Of a stretch of 8,960 nucleotides of DNA, positions 1-5,748 are shown one piece after another. A program made the position numbers and the translations under genes. A model generated the notes under the pieces. That model did no database searches. It had not been told where the DNA came from and was given only the letters and a program-made list of their open reading frames with translations. How positions within the stretch are numbered: position 1 is the stretch's first letter; every line of letters begins with the position of its first letter. Origin of the DNA: Clostridia bacterium (GTDB taxonomy: Bacteria > Bacillota > Clostridia > Christensenellales > CAG-1252). The stretch is from positions 1 to 8,960 of the forward strand of contig JAEDHM010000056.1 in NCBI GenBank assembly GCA_016296985.1, in the 5' to 3' direction.

Positions 1-12
1 AAACCTCTTTTG

Positions 13-40
13 AACCACCAGACTATCTGGTGGTTTTCTT
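13..40 (+). terminator. Rho-independent terminator of an upstream gene outside the window
   Basis: A perfect 10-bp stem (AACCACCAGA pairing with TCTGGTGGTT) with a 3-nt CTA loop is followed by TTCTT. The U-rich side lies downstream on the plus strand, so it ends a plus-strand transcript entering from the left. Seen directly in sequence; the gene it serves is not in the window. Confidence 0.85.
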
Positions 41-44
41 ATAC

Positions 45-67
45 AAAAAAGCGAGGGATTGCCTCGC
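45..67 (-). terminator. Rho-independent terminator of the HU gene
   Basis: On the minus strand GCGAGG, a 5-nt CAATC loop and CCTCGC are followed by six U residues (A45-A50 on plus). It begins 38 nt past the HU stop codon, the right place and direction to end that transcript. It lies back to back with the plus-strand terminator at 13-40. Confidence 0.82.
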
Positions 68-105
68 CTTTATATAGCAATTTTGAAATGGGATGAATCT
101 CCGGC

Positions 106-384
106 TTATTTCTTGTTTGCCTTTTCAATAAAAAGTTTGCTTGCCTTGAACGCAGGAACTTTTCTGGACTCGATAACGATTCTTTCACCGCTTGAAGGGT
201 GCAAACCTTCCTTTCTTGCTCTTTCTTTAAGTTCGAAGGTACCGAAACCGAAAATGGTAACCTTTTCTCCCTTCAAAAGCGCTTCGCTGATAATGTCGAA
301 AACCGAGTTTACCATATCTTGGCAAAATGCTTGACCGTAATTTCTTTCTTCGTAAATTTTGTTTATGATATCTCTTTTATTCAT
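106..384 (-). CDS. hup: HU-family histone-like DNA-binding protein
   Basis: A 92-residue nucleoid protein that binds and bends DNA non-specifically as a dimer. The sequence shows the family pattern: an N-terminal helical dimerisation half beginning MNKRDIINKI, the invariant core GFGTFELKERARKEG near residues 47-61, the beta-arm segment HPSSGERI, and the C-terminal KVPAFKASK motif. Length matches the usual 90-95 residues. The open frame extends upstream to 513, but the start at 384 is chosen because family homology begins there and AGGAG (393-397 on plus) sits 8 nt before ATG. The upstream extension would also cross the promoter at 424-452. It is monocistronic, with its own promoter and terminator. 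Family assignment is firm; the symbol is generic. Confidence 0.96.
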   Translation of the reverse strand: MNKRDIINKIYEERNYGQAFCQDMVNSVFDIISEALLKGEKVTIFGFGTFELKERARKEGLHPSSGERIVIESRKVPAFKASKLFIEKANKK

Positions 385-423
385 CCTATTTTCTCCTATT
401 GGTAAATTTTCAAAAGTAGGACT

Positions 424-452
424 ATTGTAACATAGGGTTTTTATCGTGTCAA
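424..452 (-). promoter_or_regulatory. SigA-type promoter of the HU gene
   Basis: Read on the minus strand: TTGACA (452-447), 17-nt spacer, TACAAT (429-424). The -35 is perfect and the -10 is 5 of 6. The predicted start near 417 gives a leader of about 33 nt that includes the AGGAG site. This is one of the two strongest promoters in the window, as expected for an abundant nucleoid protein. Confidence 0.88.
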
Positions 453-571
453 CACAAGAAGAAGGGCAAAAAATATAAATTTTTTCCAATACTCCGAATT
501 TTTTTCTCCCCAAATCTTTTCCGAAAGCATAAAATCTCTCCTTATTTCATAACATTTGAAAGGAGAAAGTT

Positions 572-1069
572 ATGACTGAAAAATTGCCCTATGAGGAAAT
601 GGTAGAAGAAATGGCAAGGGAATACTCAAAGGTAAAGGTGGCAAGTTATACCGCCCCTGCCTACACGGGAAAAAGCATTGGTGGGGATAAAAGTTTGATA
701 AAGCCCTTTTATAACCTTTACAAAACCACCTTTATTCAACGTGAAAACGCATTGGCTCTTTTTAGGATTGTAAACAAAAGCGAACTTAAAGAAATGCTTT
801 TGCTTTTATGCAAGGACTTTGATCGTGCTCTTGCCCTTTTAGAAGAGGACTATGCCTGTATGTGGGAAAAAACGCCCGTTGTAAAATATACGGCGGAACA
901 AAAGGCAACCTATGGCGAGCGAGTGCGAAAGTTGATTATGCTTCAAGGGGAAGCCCAAGAACTTTCAAGACTGCTTTGCGAGGTGGGGGGATTTTTCTCA
1001 ACCCGAGGAGATTTTCTTGCTACCCAAAACCGAATCTCCTTCAAAATACTTTCACTTATCGCCTTTTGA
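572..1069 (+). CDS. Hypothetical protein, mostly helical, 165 residues
   Basis: I do not recognise a family. AGGAG (561-565) lies 6 nt before the ATG, and a terminator follows the stop at once, so this is a real single-gene unit. The protein is soluble, charged and predicted to be largely helical (for example ELKEMLLLLCKDFDRALALLEEDY in two consecutive helices, and an E/R/K-rich stretch around residues 108-138), with no signal peptide or membrane segment. The N-terminal 30-40 residues contain Tyr, Pro and Gly (ASYTAPAYTGKSIGG) and may be a loop. The last 30 residues (after the GG at about 138) are less charged than the rest and follow a run of six G. A one-base error there would give a different tail, but the TGA just before the terminator favours the frame as read. 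No convincing promoter was found. Confidence 0.72.
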   Translation: MTEKLPYEEMVEEMAREYSKVKVASYTAPAYTGKSIGGDKSLIKPFYNLYKTTFIQRENALALFRIVNKSELKEMLLLLCKDFDRALALLEEDYACMWEKTPVVKYTAEQKATYGERVRKLIMLQGEAQELSRLLCEVGGFFSTRGDFLATQNRISFKILSLIAF

Positions 1070-1070
1070 A

Positions 1071-1096
1071 AAAGGAGCGTGGACGCTCCTTTTTTT
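1071..1096. terminator. Bidirectional terminator between converging genes
   Basis: AAAGGAGCGT (1071-1080) pairs with ACGCTCCTTT (1083-1092), followed on plus by a run of T to 1096. On the minus strand the same stem is followed by CCTTTTTC. It starts one base after the hypothetical gene's stop and three bases beyond the trmO stop, so it can end both converging transcripts. Confidence 0.85.
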
Positions 1097-1098
1097 AC

Positions 1099-1764
1099 TT
1101 ATTCCTTTTCAATTTCAAGGACGGTCAAAACGCCCTCTTTTACAACAAACTTGATTTCAAACCCGGCGAAAGCAAAACCGTAATTTCTCCCTTCTTCCTG
1201 ATAGGCAGGCCGTGGGTCGCAAGATAAAACTTGCAAGAAAGCCTCTTGTTTTTCCTTAGGGATTTTGGCAAGCAAAACGGCCTCGCAATTTACCCTCAAA
1301 CGGTATTCCTCTCCGTCCACCGAAAAACCGCTTGTGGCAGTGGGGTGGCAATCGCTGTATGGCACGTAGGGTTTTATATCGTAGATAGGCGTTCCGTTCA
1401 TAAGGTCGGCGCCCTCAACCACCAAAGCACCCTTTTTCACCTCTTTCAAGCAAACGGAAGAAAGGCCAAGTCCGTTGGGACGGAAAGGAGAACGAGATGC
1501 AAACACCCCTACCCTTTTGTTACCCCCAAGGCGAGGGGGACGGACGGTAGGCGAAAACTTTTTTTCCTCCTCGTTTTGGGAAAAACCCCATATAAGCCAA
1601 AGATGGGAAAAGCCCTCAATCCCCTTTAAGGCGGAAGAGTCGGAAAATTCTTTTTCAAAGACTATGGTAGACAAAATATTGGATAAACCGCTTTGACGGG
1701 GTATGCCAAATTTTGAGGTAAAGTCGTTTTGTATATAGGCGATTGGTTTGATTTCCTTTTTCAT
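1099..1764 (-). CDS. trmO: tRNA (N6-threonylcarbamoyladenosine37-N6)-methyltransferase TrmO
   Basis: TrmO (formerly YaeB/VirR, UPF0066) transfers a methyl group from S-adenosylmethionine to t6A37 of threonine tRNA, tuning ACY decoding. The 221-residue protein shows the family hallmarks in order: SKFGIPRQSGL (17-27), FSHLWLIWGF (52-61), RPPRLGGNKRVGVFASRSPF (75-94) followed by RPNGLGLS (95-102), GADLMNGTPIYDIKPYVPYSD (118-138, the signature loop of the beta-barrel fold) and DPRPAYQ (183-189) with the C-terminal YGF/KF segment. Length is normal for a protein with both the barrel and the C-terminal domain. It is a single gene converging on the hypothetical gene. No Shine-Dalgarno precedes the ATG; a promoter lies so close that the transcript is probably leaderless. 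Family call is firm; enzymatic activity is inferred from family. Confidence 0.93.
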   Translation of the reverse strand: MKKEIKPIAYIQNDFTSKFGIPRQSGLSNILSTIVFEKEFSDSSALKGIEGFSHLWLIWGFSQNEEEKKFSPTVRPPRLGGNKRVGVFASRSPFRPNGLGLSSVCLKEVKKGALVVEGADLMNGTPIYDIKPYVPYSDCHPTATSGFSVDGEEYRLRVNCEAVLLAKIPKEKQEAFLQVLSCDPRPAYQEEGRNYGFAFAGFEIKFVVKEGVLTVLEIEKE

Positions 1765-1770
1765 AACTTT

Positions 1771-1799
1771 ATTTTATCAATATCCGCCCTCTTTTGCAA
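1771..1799 (-). promoter_or_regulatory. Promoter of trmO, predicted leaderless
   Basis: Read on minus: TTGCAA (1799-1794), 17-nt spacer, TAAAAT (1776-1771), then only AAAGTT before the ATG at 1764. With the usual six bases between -10 and +1, transcription would start on the A of the start codon. No purine-rich ribosome site lies within 15 nt of the ATG, which fits. Confidence 0.68.
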
Positions 1800-1819
1800 G
1801 GATTAAAAGACTTTGTCCC

Positions 1820-1897
1820 TTTATTAGTTGACTGAATTTAGTTAAACTTATTTTCAAAGGTTGGGGAGAAAGGGGAGAAGTGAGATAAAGTCAATTT
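1820..1897 (+). repeat. Possible degenerate left half of the modular repeat family
   Basis: TGAATTTAGTTAAAC, TTCAAAGGTTGGGGAGAAA and a following A/G-rich stretch line up in order with the left modules of the copies at 4756 (GAATTTAGTTGAC, GGTTGAGGAGAAA) and 7821 (TTCAACGGTTGAGGTGAAA). No clear terminal repeat or right end was found, so this is either a decayed copy or chance. It occupies the gap between trmO and the WYL gene. Confidence 0.35.
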
Positions 1898-1933
1898 TAA
1901 CTGTCCTCTTTTTTGTACCAACCTATCCATCAA

Positions 1934-1949
1934 GTCCAATTTTTTGGAC
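1934..1949. promoter_or_regulatory. Palindrome upstream of the WYL-regulator promoter, candidate operator
   Basis: GTCCAA-TTTT-TTGGAC is a perfect 6-bp-arm palindrome. It ends 21 bp before the -10 of the WYL gene, at or just upstream of the -35 position. That is a common place for an operator of an autoregulated transcription factor. The palindrome is seen; binding by the WYL protein is inference. Confidence 0.4.
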
Positions 1950-1967
1950 ATCTTATCCCTGCTTTTA

Positions 1968-1976
1968 TGCTATAAT
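1968..1976 (+). promoter_or_regulatory. Extended -10 promoter of the WYL regulator gene
   Basis: TGC followed by a perfect TATAAT (1971-1976) forms an extended -10. No good -35 lies at 16-18 bp; the nearest TTGGAC is too far. The predicted start near 1983 gives a leader of about 26 nt holding AAGAAGGA (1988-1995). Confidence 0.75.
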
Positions 1977-2008
1977 AGATTTAAAATAAGAAGGACGGCG
2001 AAAACTTT

Positions 2009-2995
2009 ATGGCAAAACTCAGCAATCAGCGTATAAAAATTTTAAAGCTTTGGGAAATTTTAAGACAGGAAAGCGACGAGGAAAATCCCCTTTCTACCAC
2101 CGCTCTTATAGAGAGGCTCAACGACTACGGTATTCCCGTGGATAGAAAAACTTTATACACCGATATCCAACTCCTTAACGATAACGGCTATGAAATTTGT
2201 ATTCAAAGGGGAAAGGAAAACTGTTATTACGTAATGGAGCGTCCCTTTGATACCGCCGAGTTGAAAATTTTAGTTGATGCGGTAAAAGCTTCAAAATTTA
2301 TCACCGAAAAAAAGTCGAAGGCTTTGATTGAAAAACTTGCGAGGGAAGCAGGCGATTACAAGGCGGACATCTTGAAAAAGGACGTTTTGTTTGACACCGT
2401 AAAGCACAACAACGAAGAAGTGTACTACAACGTTGATAGAATTAACGAGGCTATTACCCAAAAGAGAAAGGTTTCCTTCTTTTATTTCGAGCTTAACACA
2501 AAACGCCAAAGGGTTTACCGCAAGGGAAAGTGGCGCTATAAGGTAAATCCCCTTGCTATGGTTTTCAACGACGGCTATTATTACCTTGTGGGATATATGG
2601 ACAGATACGAAAACACGGTAAGTTATCGCATCGACCGTATGGAAAAGGTGCAAGTTGAAGAAAGTCCTATCTCTACCCCCGACTGGGTAAAGGATATCAA
2701 GGGTTTGCAAAAACAACAGTTTGCCATGTTTGGCGGAAAGCCCGAAAACGTCGAACTTTGTGTGGATGCCCGCGCCGTTGACGCCATAATCGACAAGTTT
2801 GGAGCAAGCGCCTTGTTTGAAAGCTTGCCCGACGGACGTTTTAAAGTCAAGGTAAAAGTGCAAATCTCCCCCACCTTTTTTGGATGGTGTTTTATTTTCG
2901 GCGACTTGATTGAAATAAAATCTCCCCAAAGCGTGAGAGAGCAATATCTTGAGGTTATCAAAAAAACCGCTCAACGAAACAAAATTACTGAATAA
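2009..2995 (+). CDS. HTH and WYL-domain transcriptional regulator
   Basis: A 328-residue cytoplasmic DNA-binding regulator with the common three-part layout. An N-terminal winged helix-turn-helix spans about 8-75, with PVDRKTLYTDIQLLND (43-58) as the recognition-helix region typical of HTH_11/DeoR-like domains. The WYL domain spans about 140-212, with YKVNPLAMVFNDGYYYLVGY at 177-196 and YRIDRM at 206-211. A WCX-like C-terminal segment follows. The namesake Trp is Tyr here (YYL at 191-193), which is a tolerated variation. WYL domains bind nucleic acid or other ligands and often control DNA-damage, defence or stress genes, but the target here is unknown. The AAGAAGGA site lies 13 nt before ATG, a slightly long spacing. 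The gene is monocistronic, bounded by repeats downstream, and may be self-regulated through the palindrome at 1934-1949. Confidence 0.9.
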   Translation: MAKLSNQRIKILKLWEILRQESDEENPLSTTALIERLNDYGIPVDRKTLYTDIQLLNDNGYEICIQRGKENCYYVMERPFDTAELKILVDAVKASKFITEKKSKALIEKLAREAGDYKADILKKDVLFDTVKHNNEEVYYNVDRINEAITQKRKVSFFYFELNTKRQRVYRKGKWRYKVNPLAMVFNDGYYYLVGYMDRYENTVSYRIDRMEKVQVEESPISTPDWVKDIKGLQKQQFAMFGGKPENVELCVDARAVDAIIDKFGASALFESLPDGRFKVKVKVQISPTFFGWCFIFGDLIEIKSPQSVREQYLEVIKKTAQRNKITE

Positions 2996-3024
2996 AATCC
3001 ATTTTATTTTTCCTTTTTTTTCAA

Positions 3025-3103
3025 GGCGCCGTCACGTTATATAACCCGGTTAAAAATATTCAACTGTTTTCCTCCAAAATCAATTAGATAATCTGACGGC
3101 ACC
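3025..3103 (+). repeat. Modular inverted-repeat element, copy A (minimal, 79 bp)
   Basis: The terminal inverted repeats match at 16 of 20 positions: left GGCGCCGTCACGTTATATAA, right complement GGTGCCGTCAGATTATCTAA. The right module (GTTTTCCTCCAAAATCAATTAGAT, read from 3066) aligns with the right ends of copies B to E. It has no internal modules, making it the shortest member. It sits 29 bp downstream of the WYL gene, just before that gene's probable terminator. Confidence 0.7.
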
Positions 3104-3106
3104 AAA

Positions 3107-3133
3107 AAAGCCCCTATCAAAGGGGCTTTCTTC
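3107..3133. terminator. Terminator downstream of the WYL gene, possibly bidirectional
   Basis: AAAGCCCC (3107-3114), a 7-nt loop and GGGGCTTT (3122-3129) are followed by a T-rich tail on plus. On minus the stem is followed by TTTTGG, so it may work both ways. It is the first convincing terminator after the WYL stop codon at 2995 and directly abuts repeat copy A. Confidence 0.75.
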
Positions 3134-3173
3134 TTTGACGTGATTATGCTAGACAGCCTTTTTGCGATAAAAG

Positions 3174-3382
3174 AAAACGCAGTATTTTGCAGATTTTTAC
3201 CTTGAAAACAATTGATATTGACATCCTTGCCTTTTAATTGTCTGTAACTGAGCAAAAAACGCAGTATTTTGCTACGTTGCCTATGGTTATTTATTTGTCG
3301 TTACAAGTAAAAACAAAAAAAAGGCGATGTCGCAGTAAATAGGTGCATTTAGCTGAAACGTCAGCGTTTGATGAGCAAAACT
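3174..3382 (+). repeat. Long direct repeat, first copy (209 bp)
   Basis: This stretch recurs exactly, by my reading base for base, at 3526-3734, an offset of 352 bp. It contains internal modules of the repeat family (two copies of AAAACGCAGTATTTTGC and one GTCTGTAACTGAGC) and ends with a left terminal module (GGCGATGTCGCAGTAAATAGG at 3323). The two copies plus the spacer 3383-3525 fill most of the gene-free stretch 2996-3775. Open frames on the minus strand here share an N-terminus only because the DNA is duplicated; I see no gene. Confidence 0.95.
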
Positions 3383-3799
3383 AAGAAAAAGACAAGTTTT
3401 GTTGCGAAGGCGCACCCGCACAAAAAAGGCAATGTTGCCAAAGCAGTTGCTTTTCAAGAGAAAAAACCAAAAAAGACAAGTTTTATTGCGAAGGCGCATA
3501 CCCGCAGTGGTCTGTAACTGGGCAAAAAACGCAGTATTTTGCAGATTTTTACCTTGAAAACAATTGATATTGACATCCTTGCCTTTTAATTGTCTGTAAC
3601 TGAGCAAAAAACGCAGTATTTTGCTACGTTGCCTATGGTTATTTATTTGTCGTTACAAGTAAAAACAAAAAAAAGGCGATGTCGCAGTAAATAGGTGCAT
3701 TTAGCTGAAACGTCAGCGTTTGATGAGCAAAACTGAGAAAAAACGCAGTATTTTGCTATGTTTTGCCATCAAAAATCAGCTAGATACTGCGCCATCGCC
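3323..3799 (+). repeat. Modular inverted-repeat element, copy B (composite, with nested left end at 3675)
   Basis: The right end at 3799 is the inverse of the left ends at 3323 and 3675: GGCGATGTCGCAGTA against GGCGATGGCGCAGTA, 14 of 15. The shortest complete element is 3675-3799 (125 bp); the longer form from 3323 includes many internal modules. These are GACAAGTTTTRTTGCGAAGG (3391, 3475), a GTCTGTAACTG module ending GCAGTATTTTGC (3509, 3592; also 3240 before the element), and hairpin-like GGCAATGTTGCC (3428). The right end runs into the 3' end of the minus-strand methyltransferase gene. Confidence 0.8.
3526..3734 (+). repeat. Long direct repeat, second copy (209 bp)
   Basis: Second exact copy of 3174-3382. 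After one mismatch (A at 3383 against G at 3735) identity continues for about seven more bases and then stops. The arrangement equals about 1.6 units of a 352-bp tandem duplication. Exact identity suggests a recent event, gene conversion or an assembly effect. Confidence 0.95.
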
Positions 3800-4678
3800 T
3801 ATTAAATTATCGATATAAACTTTAAGGGTTTTTTCTACCCAATAACAATACTGTGTTTGAGGGGAAAGTTTTTCCGCCTCTTTCAGTTTTAGGTACAAGT
3901 CGATTCCGTCCGAGGGGTCGTGCCAAATATCCGCAAAAACAAAGTCGAATTTTTCCTTTGGAGCAACTTTTTTACTGTATTCGATAGCGTCGCCGTGGAT
4001 TACCTTAATCTTTTTTCCGCATTCGCCAAAGCAAGGCAAAATATAATGTTTGAAAAGAGTTATGACTTCGCTTGAAAGTTCCACGACGTACACCTCGCTG
4101 ACTTCCTCTTTTAAGGCGGCACGATAGGCAAAATAGCCAAGTCCCAAACCATAGGTCAACACCTTTCCCTTTGCTTGTTCTACCGCCGGCAAGGTGGTGG
4201 TGATTTCGTTGGGGAGCAATGACATCCAAAGCCTATCCCCTTGAAAAACTGCGGGATAGTCAAACTTTTCGGGGAAATAGCCTAGGGTGGGGATAACCCG
4301 TCCGTTGGGTAAAACGGTGGGGTCGTCGGCTACGGTCAACTCGTAGGGGGCGAGAAAACGGCGGTTTAGGGAAAAGTCGCCGATTTTCACAAGGGGGAAT
4401 TTTACCTTTTGGTAATAAGGATCTTGGGAAAAGTCCTTTACGTCAAGCCTTTTGATACTGCGAAAATAGGTATTAAACAACGCCCTATCCTCGGGATTGT
4501 CCGCAACGTCAAGACCAACCACCGCCGATAAAATGATGGCGTAGGCCTCTTCTTCCGAGATATAACCGCCGACACAAATTTCGTCAAGTTTGTCCTTGGT
4601 GATATAGTCGGGAAGATAGTTTAGATATTTTGCCAAAAGGGTGAAAGCCCTTGTATTTTCCTCAATTATTTTTTTCAT
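3776..4678 (-). CDS. Spermidine-synthase-like, class I SAM-dependent methyltransferase-fold protein
   Basis: A 300-residue protein. The C-terminal half has a Rossmann-type methyltransferase core: VLTYGLGLGYFAYRAA (173-188, glycine-rich motif I), VYVVELSSEVI (196-206, acidic residue E200 at the end of strand 2), KVIHGDAIEY (225-234) and KFDFVFADIWHDPSDG (243-258). The last two suit a spermidine-synthase-like or small-molecule methyltransferase layout. The N-terminal 1-165 is a poorly recognised, mainly helical and beta region. Substrate is unknown; polyamine synthase activity is not supported, because the canonical synthase motifs are not obvious. A promoter lies 12 nt before the ATG, so the leader is very short, though GGTGGTG could act as a weak ribosome site. 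The last seven residues and stop fall inside repeat copy B, so the native C-terminus has probably been replaced. Fold call is good, function open. Confidence 0.8.
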   Translation of the reverse strand: MKKIIEENTRAFTLLAKYLNYLPDYITKDKLDEICVGGYISEEEAYAIILSAVVGLDVADNPEDRALFNTYFRSIKRLDVKDFSQDPYYQKVKFPLVKIGDFSLNRRFLAPYELTVADDPTVLPNGRVIPTLGYFPEKFDYPAVFQGDRLWMSLLPNEITTTLPAVEQAKGKVLTYGLGLGYFAYRAALKEEVSEVYVVELSSEVITLFKHYILPCFGECGKKIKVIHGDAIEYSKKVAPKEKFDFVFADIWHDPSDGIDLYLKLKEAEKLSPQTQYCYWVEKTLKVYIDNLIGDGAVSS

Positions 4679-4690
4679 AACACCACCAAA

Positions 4691-4719
4691 AGTTTACACC
4701 CCTTGAAAAATTTTGTCAA
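4691..4719 (-). promoter_or_regulatory. Promoter of the methyltransferase-like gene
   Basis: On minus: perfect TTGACA (4719-4714), 17-nt spacer, TAAACT (4696-4691). The predicted start near 4684 leaves a 6-nt leader before the ATG at 4678, too short for a normal Shine-Dalgarno interaction. It diverges from the promoter at 4926-4954 across repeat copy C. Confidence 0.75.
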
Positions 4720-4755
4720 CGGCTAAAACCCAATGGCAAGACAACTATTTATTAA

Positions 4756-4914
4756 GGCTCTGGCGTGGTAGATAGGTGAATTTAGTTGACGTATTCGACG
4801 GTTGAGGAGAAAAACAGAGGGAAAGACAAGTTTTGTTGCGAAGGAGCACCCTCACAAAAAAGGCAATATTTATCATTGTTTTCCCCTCAAAAATCACCTA
4901 GATGCCACGGAGCC
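4756..4914 (+). repeat. Modular inverted-repeat element, copy C (159 bp, best-preserved)
   Basis: The left end GGCTCTGGCGTGGTAGATAG is followed by GTGA; the inverted right end reads GGCTCCGTGGCATCTAGGTGA. They pair with a 2-nt gap and a few mismatches. Inside, in order, are GAATTTAGTTGACG, GGTTGAGGAGAAAAA, GACAAGTTTTGTTGCGAAGG (4825), GGCAATATT and GTTTTCCCCTCAAAAATCAC. It lies between two divergent promoters, ending 12 bp before the -35 of the VWA-like gene. It accounts for much of the gene-free stretch 4679-5036. No transposase is nearby and no clear target-site duplication was found. Confidence 0.82.
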
Positions 4915-4925
4915 TTTAATGGCTA

Positions 4926-4954
4926 TTGACAAAAAAGCAGGATGATTTTACAAT
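4926..4954 (+). promoter_or_regulatory. SigA-type promoter of the VWA-like gene
   Basis: Perfect TTGACA (4926-4931), 17-nt spacer, TACAAT (4949-4954): the same hexamers and spacing as the HU promoter. The predicted start near 4961 gives a leader of about 76 nt containing a small hairpin. Confidence 0.88.
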
Positions 4955-4963
4955 AAAGAAAAC

Positions 4964-4988
4964 GGATAAAATTCCTTTTATCCTTTTT
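4964..4988 (+). promoter_or_regulatory. Leader hairpin with U-tract, possible weak attenuator
   Basis: GGATAAAA, loop TTCC and TTTTATCC form an 8-bp stem followed by five T. It begins about three bases after the predicted transcript start and 48 nt before the VWA-like gene's ATG ends. The stem is A/U-rich and therefore weak; it may be a pausing or stability element rather than a terminator. Confidence 0.45.
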
Positions 4989-5036
4989 CCATAAAAACTG
5001 ACTTCCCTTGCTTGGTAGGTCGAAAAGGAGTGTAAT

Positions 5037-5666
5037 ATGATTTTAAGTACCTCGTTATACAGTTTTGACTTTGTTTTGTGTATGGACTACACCGAAAAAC
5101 TTTCCCCTTATGCCGAGGGCGTAAAAGCTTTGCCCGAAAAAATCGCTCAAAGATTATCCGAACTTATGGAATCCTTATACAAGTCCATAAAACAAGTTAG
5201 GGTTGCAGTATTATGTCAGGGCGTAAGCACTCCCTTTTACAACCTTGCCGAGGAAAAGGAGAAATTGATTGAGGCGCTTTCCCGAGTAACGCCTTGCGAA
5301 ACCCCAAACCCCGTTGCAAGCTTGTACCGGGCAATGAAAGCGGATTGGATACAAGTACCCAAGGGGGAAAAGAGAAAACATGCGGTTATTATGCTTTCCG
5401 ACGGCGAGCCTAGTTTTGAAAATCTTCCCACCTATTGTCCCCAAAACTTGCCCGACTTTTGCAAAATTTGGCAAAACAGCGGTGAGGGTATGGAAAGCAC
5501 CATGAGTTTTAAGCACAAAAAACTCTTTTTGATGATACCCGAGGACAAGGCGTCGGATTGGTCCCTTTTCTTCAACCTTGACAAAGCCTCTCCCGAAGTC
5601 CTCACCCCTACCCCAATTCCCGTTGACGAATTGGCGGATAGGTTTGCAAGTCAGTTGATTTTCTAA
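5037..5666 (+). CDS. VWA-like protein with a degenerate metal site
   Basis: A 209-residue soluble protein that looks like a single von Willebrand factor A domain. The first strand and metal-site loop read FVLCMDYTEKLSPYAEGVKA (12-31), resembling the VLCIDxTGSM-type VWA opening, but the DxSxS signature has become D17-Y-T19-E-K21. The later strand VIMLSDGEPSFEN (117-129) matches the usual LTDGEP loop with D122. VWA proteins usually mediate protein contacts in larger assemblies, for example with AAA ATPases, kinases or tellurite-type systems, but no such partner is beside it. AAGGAG (5025-5030) lies 6 nt before ATG, and a strong promoter is upstream. The transcript probably ends at the hairpin before glmM. 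Fold call moderate; role unknown. Confidence 0.72.
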   Translation: MILSTSLYSFDFVLCMDYTEKLSPYAEGVKALPEKIAQRLSELMESLYKSIKQVRVAVLCQGVSTPFYNLAEEKEKLIEALSRVTPCETPNPVASLYRAMKADWIQVPKGEKRKHAVIMLSDGEPSFENLPTYCPQNLPDFCKIWQNSGEGMESTMSFKHKKLFLMIPEDKASDWSLFFNLDKASPEVLTPTPIPVDELADRFASQLIF

Positions 5667-5678
5667 AAATTTGTACAA

Positions 5679-5739
5679 AGGGTGTTAAGACAACTTTACA
5701 ATTTACCCTCAAACGTCACCCAGATACCGTGGAGAAGCC
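5679..5739 (+). repeat. Modular inverted-repeat element, copy D (right half only)
   Basis: AAGACAACTTTAC matches the internal GACAAC module of copy E. TTTACCCTCAAACGTCACCC and AGATACCGTGGAGAAGCC match the right terminal module of copies C and E. No left terminal repeat was found, so the copy is truncated or its left part has decayed into the end of the VWA-like gene. It separates that gene from glmM. Confidence 0.6.
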
Positions 5740-5748
5740 TTTAAAAAG

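Noticed and set aside
978..1069. Possible frameshift at a run of six G in the hypothetical gene
   Set aside because: A one-base change would give a plausible acidic tail, but that frame reads through the terminator. The frame as given stops one base before the hairpin, which is the natural arrangement.
3037..3607. Two minus-strand open frames with the same N-terminus (3037-3255 and 3287-3607)
   Set aside because: Their shared start comes from the duplicated repeat DNA. There is no ribosome site or promoter of note, and the frames cross terminal repeats and a terminator.
3174..3755. CRISPR-like recurrence of AAAACGCAGTATTTTGC
   Set aside because: Spacing between copies is irregular, the flanks are repeated too, and no cas genes are nearby. 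They are modules of the inverted-repeat family.
5211..5678. Minus-strand open frame opposite the VWA-like gene
   Set aside because: It is a shadow frame with no ribosome site or family resemblance. The plus-strand gene has a strong promoter, ribosome site and fold cues.
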